6,156 nucleotides of DNA, from the NCBI GenBank assembly GCA_049680295.1, contig JBAUHN010000296.1:1-6156 (forward strand). Reading direction: 5' to 3'. The translations under genes were made by a program, and so were the position numbers. The stretch is from JBAUHN01 sp049680295. Lineage in GTDB: Bacteria; Pseudomonadota; Alphaproteobacteria; Rhodobacterales; Rhodobacteraceae. The notes below the pieces were generated by a model that saw only the letters and a program-made list of their open reading frames with translations, searched no databases and was not told the DNA's origin. Shown here one piece after another: positions 4,849 to 6,156 of the stretch (positions are counted from its first letter, which is position 1; the number at the start of each line of letters is the position of its first letter).

Positions 4849-6156
4849 ATGGAAATTGGAACCGCCGGAATACCGTTTGATCTGGCTGAAAATCCAGACT
4901 GGAACCAGGTATTTGCTCAGCTTGCTGCCTCGGGTATTGATGTCTTTTATCCCAACAGCATCTACGAAGAATATCCGGTGGTGCGCGGGCTGGGATACGA
5001 AAGCGATTTCGTGCCGCACCCGTTTGGATCGGCAACATCAGATATTTACGACATTGCGCGCGCGCATGGCATCAAGATTTCCTTTAGCGCAGATTTGTTG
5101 TTTCCGCTGGATCGCGGCGGGGTTGACCCGAACAACAGCCCATTGCAGGCGATTATCGACGCCGGCGGCGCTGACATTATTCACAGTATTGCTAACTATG
5201 ATGAACCGGCCTGGAACGGGTTGGACCCTGCCCTGTCGCAAGCGGTCTTTGATCACGTCAAAAGCATCGATCCGACCATTCAGGTTATCCAAGTCCACGC
5301 CGCCGTGGCCAGTGACGACCCCAGCGATTATCTTGATGCTGTGTTGGATCATGCCCAATGGGCGGATGCGGTGGGTTTCAGTGTCTATCCAATTGGCGCT
5401 ATCTCGGGGGCGCGGACACCGCTGCAACCGGATATTCTGGTTCCGCCTGCCCAGGCGTTGCAAGACTATATGACATGGCTTCAGTCCGAGCTTGGTGACC
5501 ACGACCATATCATGGTGTTGCAGGGGTTTGAGCGATCAGACCTGTTTTCCACCAGCGCATTGGCCAGTGCTTCGAGTGCGGGGGAAAACGGGTCGCGCCC
5601 ACCCACGGCGCTTGAGATGCGCGAAATGCTGATTGCGGTCGAAGATGCGGACACAGTTTTCTGGTGGGGGCCCGGCTTGCAACCCAGTGCGAATGGCGAC
5701 GTGTGGCAGAGTATTCTGGGTGTATCCTCTCTGGCAGCGAACGATGCTTTGGGCACGCCAATGGCCGCGCTGCAGGACGTGGACGCAACCGCCAATGCCA
5801 TTGACGAAGATGCGACTGGCGGAACCCAGGTCGGCATTACCCTTTTCGCCGAGGATTTGGACGCGATTGATGTAGTCAGATACAGTCTGAACGACAACAG
5901 ATTTCAGGTCGGTGCCAACGGGGTTGTTACCACTGCGCCGGGCGCTGTTTTCGACTATGAAACAGAGACGCAACTGACCATTGAAGGTACCGCAACATCT
6001 ACCGATGGCAGCGTCAGCACTGTAAGTTTTGACATCGAAATCCGCAACGTCACGGATCAAATCAACGGCACCGGCGGCGATGACCAGCTATTGGGCGCTG
6101 AAGGTGTCGATGTAATTGCTGCGGGCGCAGGTAACGACCTGATCAGCGCATTGGGC
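4849..6156 (+). CDS. RTX-type secreted protein with glycoside-hydrolase-like barrel and cadherin-like domain, 3' end outside window
   Basis: The visible 436 residues start MEIGTAGIPFDLAENPDW with no signal peptide, as usual for type I secretion substrates. Residues 1 to about 295 look like a (beta/alpha)8 barrel, with strand-like stretches GIDVFYP, IKISFSADLLFP, ADIIHSIANYDEP, IQVIQVHA, ADAVGFSVYP, HIMVLQGFE and TVFWWGPG. Glu119 in NYDEP and Glu228 in LQGFE end two such strands and could be an acid/base and nucleophile pair. Residues about 311-401 (DVDATANAIDEDA to FDIEIRNV) resemble a cadherin-like repeat. From 407, GTGGDDQLL, GAEGVDVIA and AGAGNDLIS are RTX nonapeptides that would bind calcium outside the cell. 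The C-terminal secretion signal lies beyond the window. The likely role is an extracellular polysaccharide-active enzyme, comparable in layout to RTX glycanases such as PlyA/ExsH. The exact family and substrate are not recognised. No transporter gene is visible. Confidence 0.85.
   Translation, partial: MEIGTAGIPFDLAENPDWNQVFAQLAASGIDVFYPNSIYEEYPVVRGLGYESDFVPHPFGSATSDIYDIARAHGIKISFSADLLFPLDRGGVDPNNSPLQAIIDAGGADIIHSIANYDEPAWNGLDPALSQAVFDHVKSIDPTIQVIQVHAAVASDDPSDYLDAVLDHAQWADAVGFSVYPIGAISGARTPLQPDILVPPAQALQDYMTWLQSELGDHDHIMVLQGFERSDLFSTSALASASSAGENGSRPPTALEMREMLIAVEDADTVFWWGPGLQPSANGDVWQSILGVSSLAANDALGTPMAALQDVDATANAIDEDATGGTQVGITLFAEDLDAIDVVRYSLNDNRFQVGANGVVTTAPGAVFDYETETQLTIEGTATSTDGSVSTVSFDIEIRNVTDQINGTGGDDQLLGAEGVDVIAAGAGNDLISALG
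6067..6147 (+). repeat. three RTX nonapeptide repeats (start of an array)
   Basis: Residues 407-433 of the gene starting at 4849 form three nine-residue units with the GGxGxDxLx pattern: GTGGDDQLL, GAEGVDVIA and AGAGNDLIS. The second and third have single departures from the Gly pattern. The array probably continues past the window end. Confidence 0.8.

Noticed and set aside
4649..5038. Minus-strand open frame of 129 codons overlapping the RTX gene start.
   Set aside because: It conflicts with a plus-strand gene having an ideal ribosome site, and its product is unrecognisable and compositionally odd.
5481..6060. Minus-strand open frames of 138 and 174 codons inside the RTX gene.
   Set aside because: They are antisense to the barrel and cadherin-like coding sequence and have no recognisable product.

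Overview
The window looks like chromosome of a Gram-negative alphaproteobacterium, most likely a marine Rhodobacterales (roseobacter-type) species. This is inferred from moderate G+C, lipid A and peptidoglycan genes with alphaproteobacterial features, and a Tat-exported DUF882/MepK protein whose sequence matches what I recall of roseobacter homologues. No rRNA, tRNA, CRISPR array or insertion sequence is visible.

The left 3.65 kb is one co-directional minus-strand gene run. In transcription order it holds a YcbB/LdtD-type L,D-transpeptidase (3652-2033), an LpxD-type acyltransferase (1999-899), a small acyl carrier protein (867-610) and a beta-ketoacyl-ACP synthase (599 to beyond base 1). Gaps are 33, 31 and 10 bases and I see no internal terminator, so this is probably an operon. 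It joins a peptidoglycan 3-3 cross-linking enzyme to a set of genes suited to making or delivering an acyl chain to lipid A.

A 300-base AT-richer spacer (3653-3952) separates this unit from a divergent plus-strand gene, a Tat-exported MepK/YcbK-type (DUF882, M15 family) murein endopeptidase (3953-4540). It is closed by a strong intrinsic terminator. The transpeptidase makes meso-DAP to meso-DAP (3-3) cross-links and MepK-type enzymes can cleave them, so the pair may be a maker/breaker couple; ycbB and ycbK are also neighbours in E. coli.

After a gap of about 250 bases, a plus-strand gene starts at 4849 and runs off the right edge. It encodes a protein without a signal peptide: a probable (beta/alpha)-barrel glycoside-hydrolase-like domain, a cadherin-like segment, and the beginning of RTX calcium-binding nonapeptide repeats. 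This layout points to a type I secreted extracellular protein, perhaps polysaccharide-active. Its substrate cannot be read from the sequence.

Nothing here is clearly a new system. The most interesting points are the L,D-transpeptidase/LpxD/dedicated ACP/ketosynthase gene run and the RTX-tailed barrel protein with two candidate catalytic glutamates.
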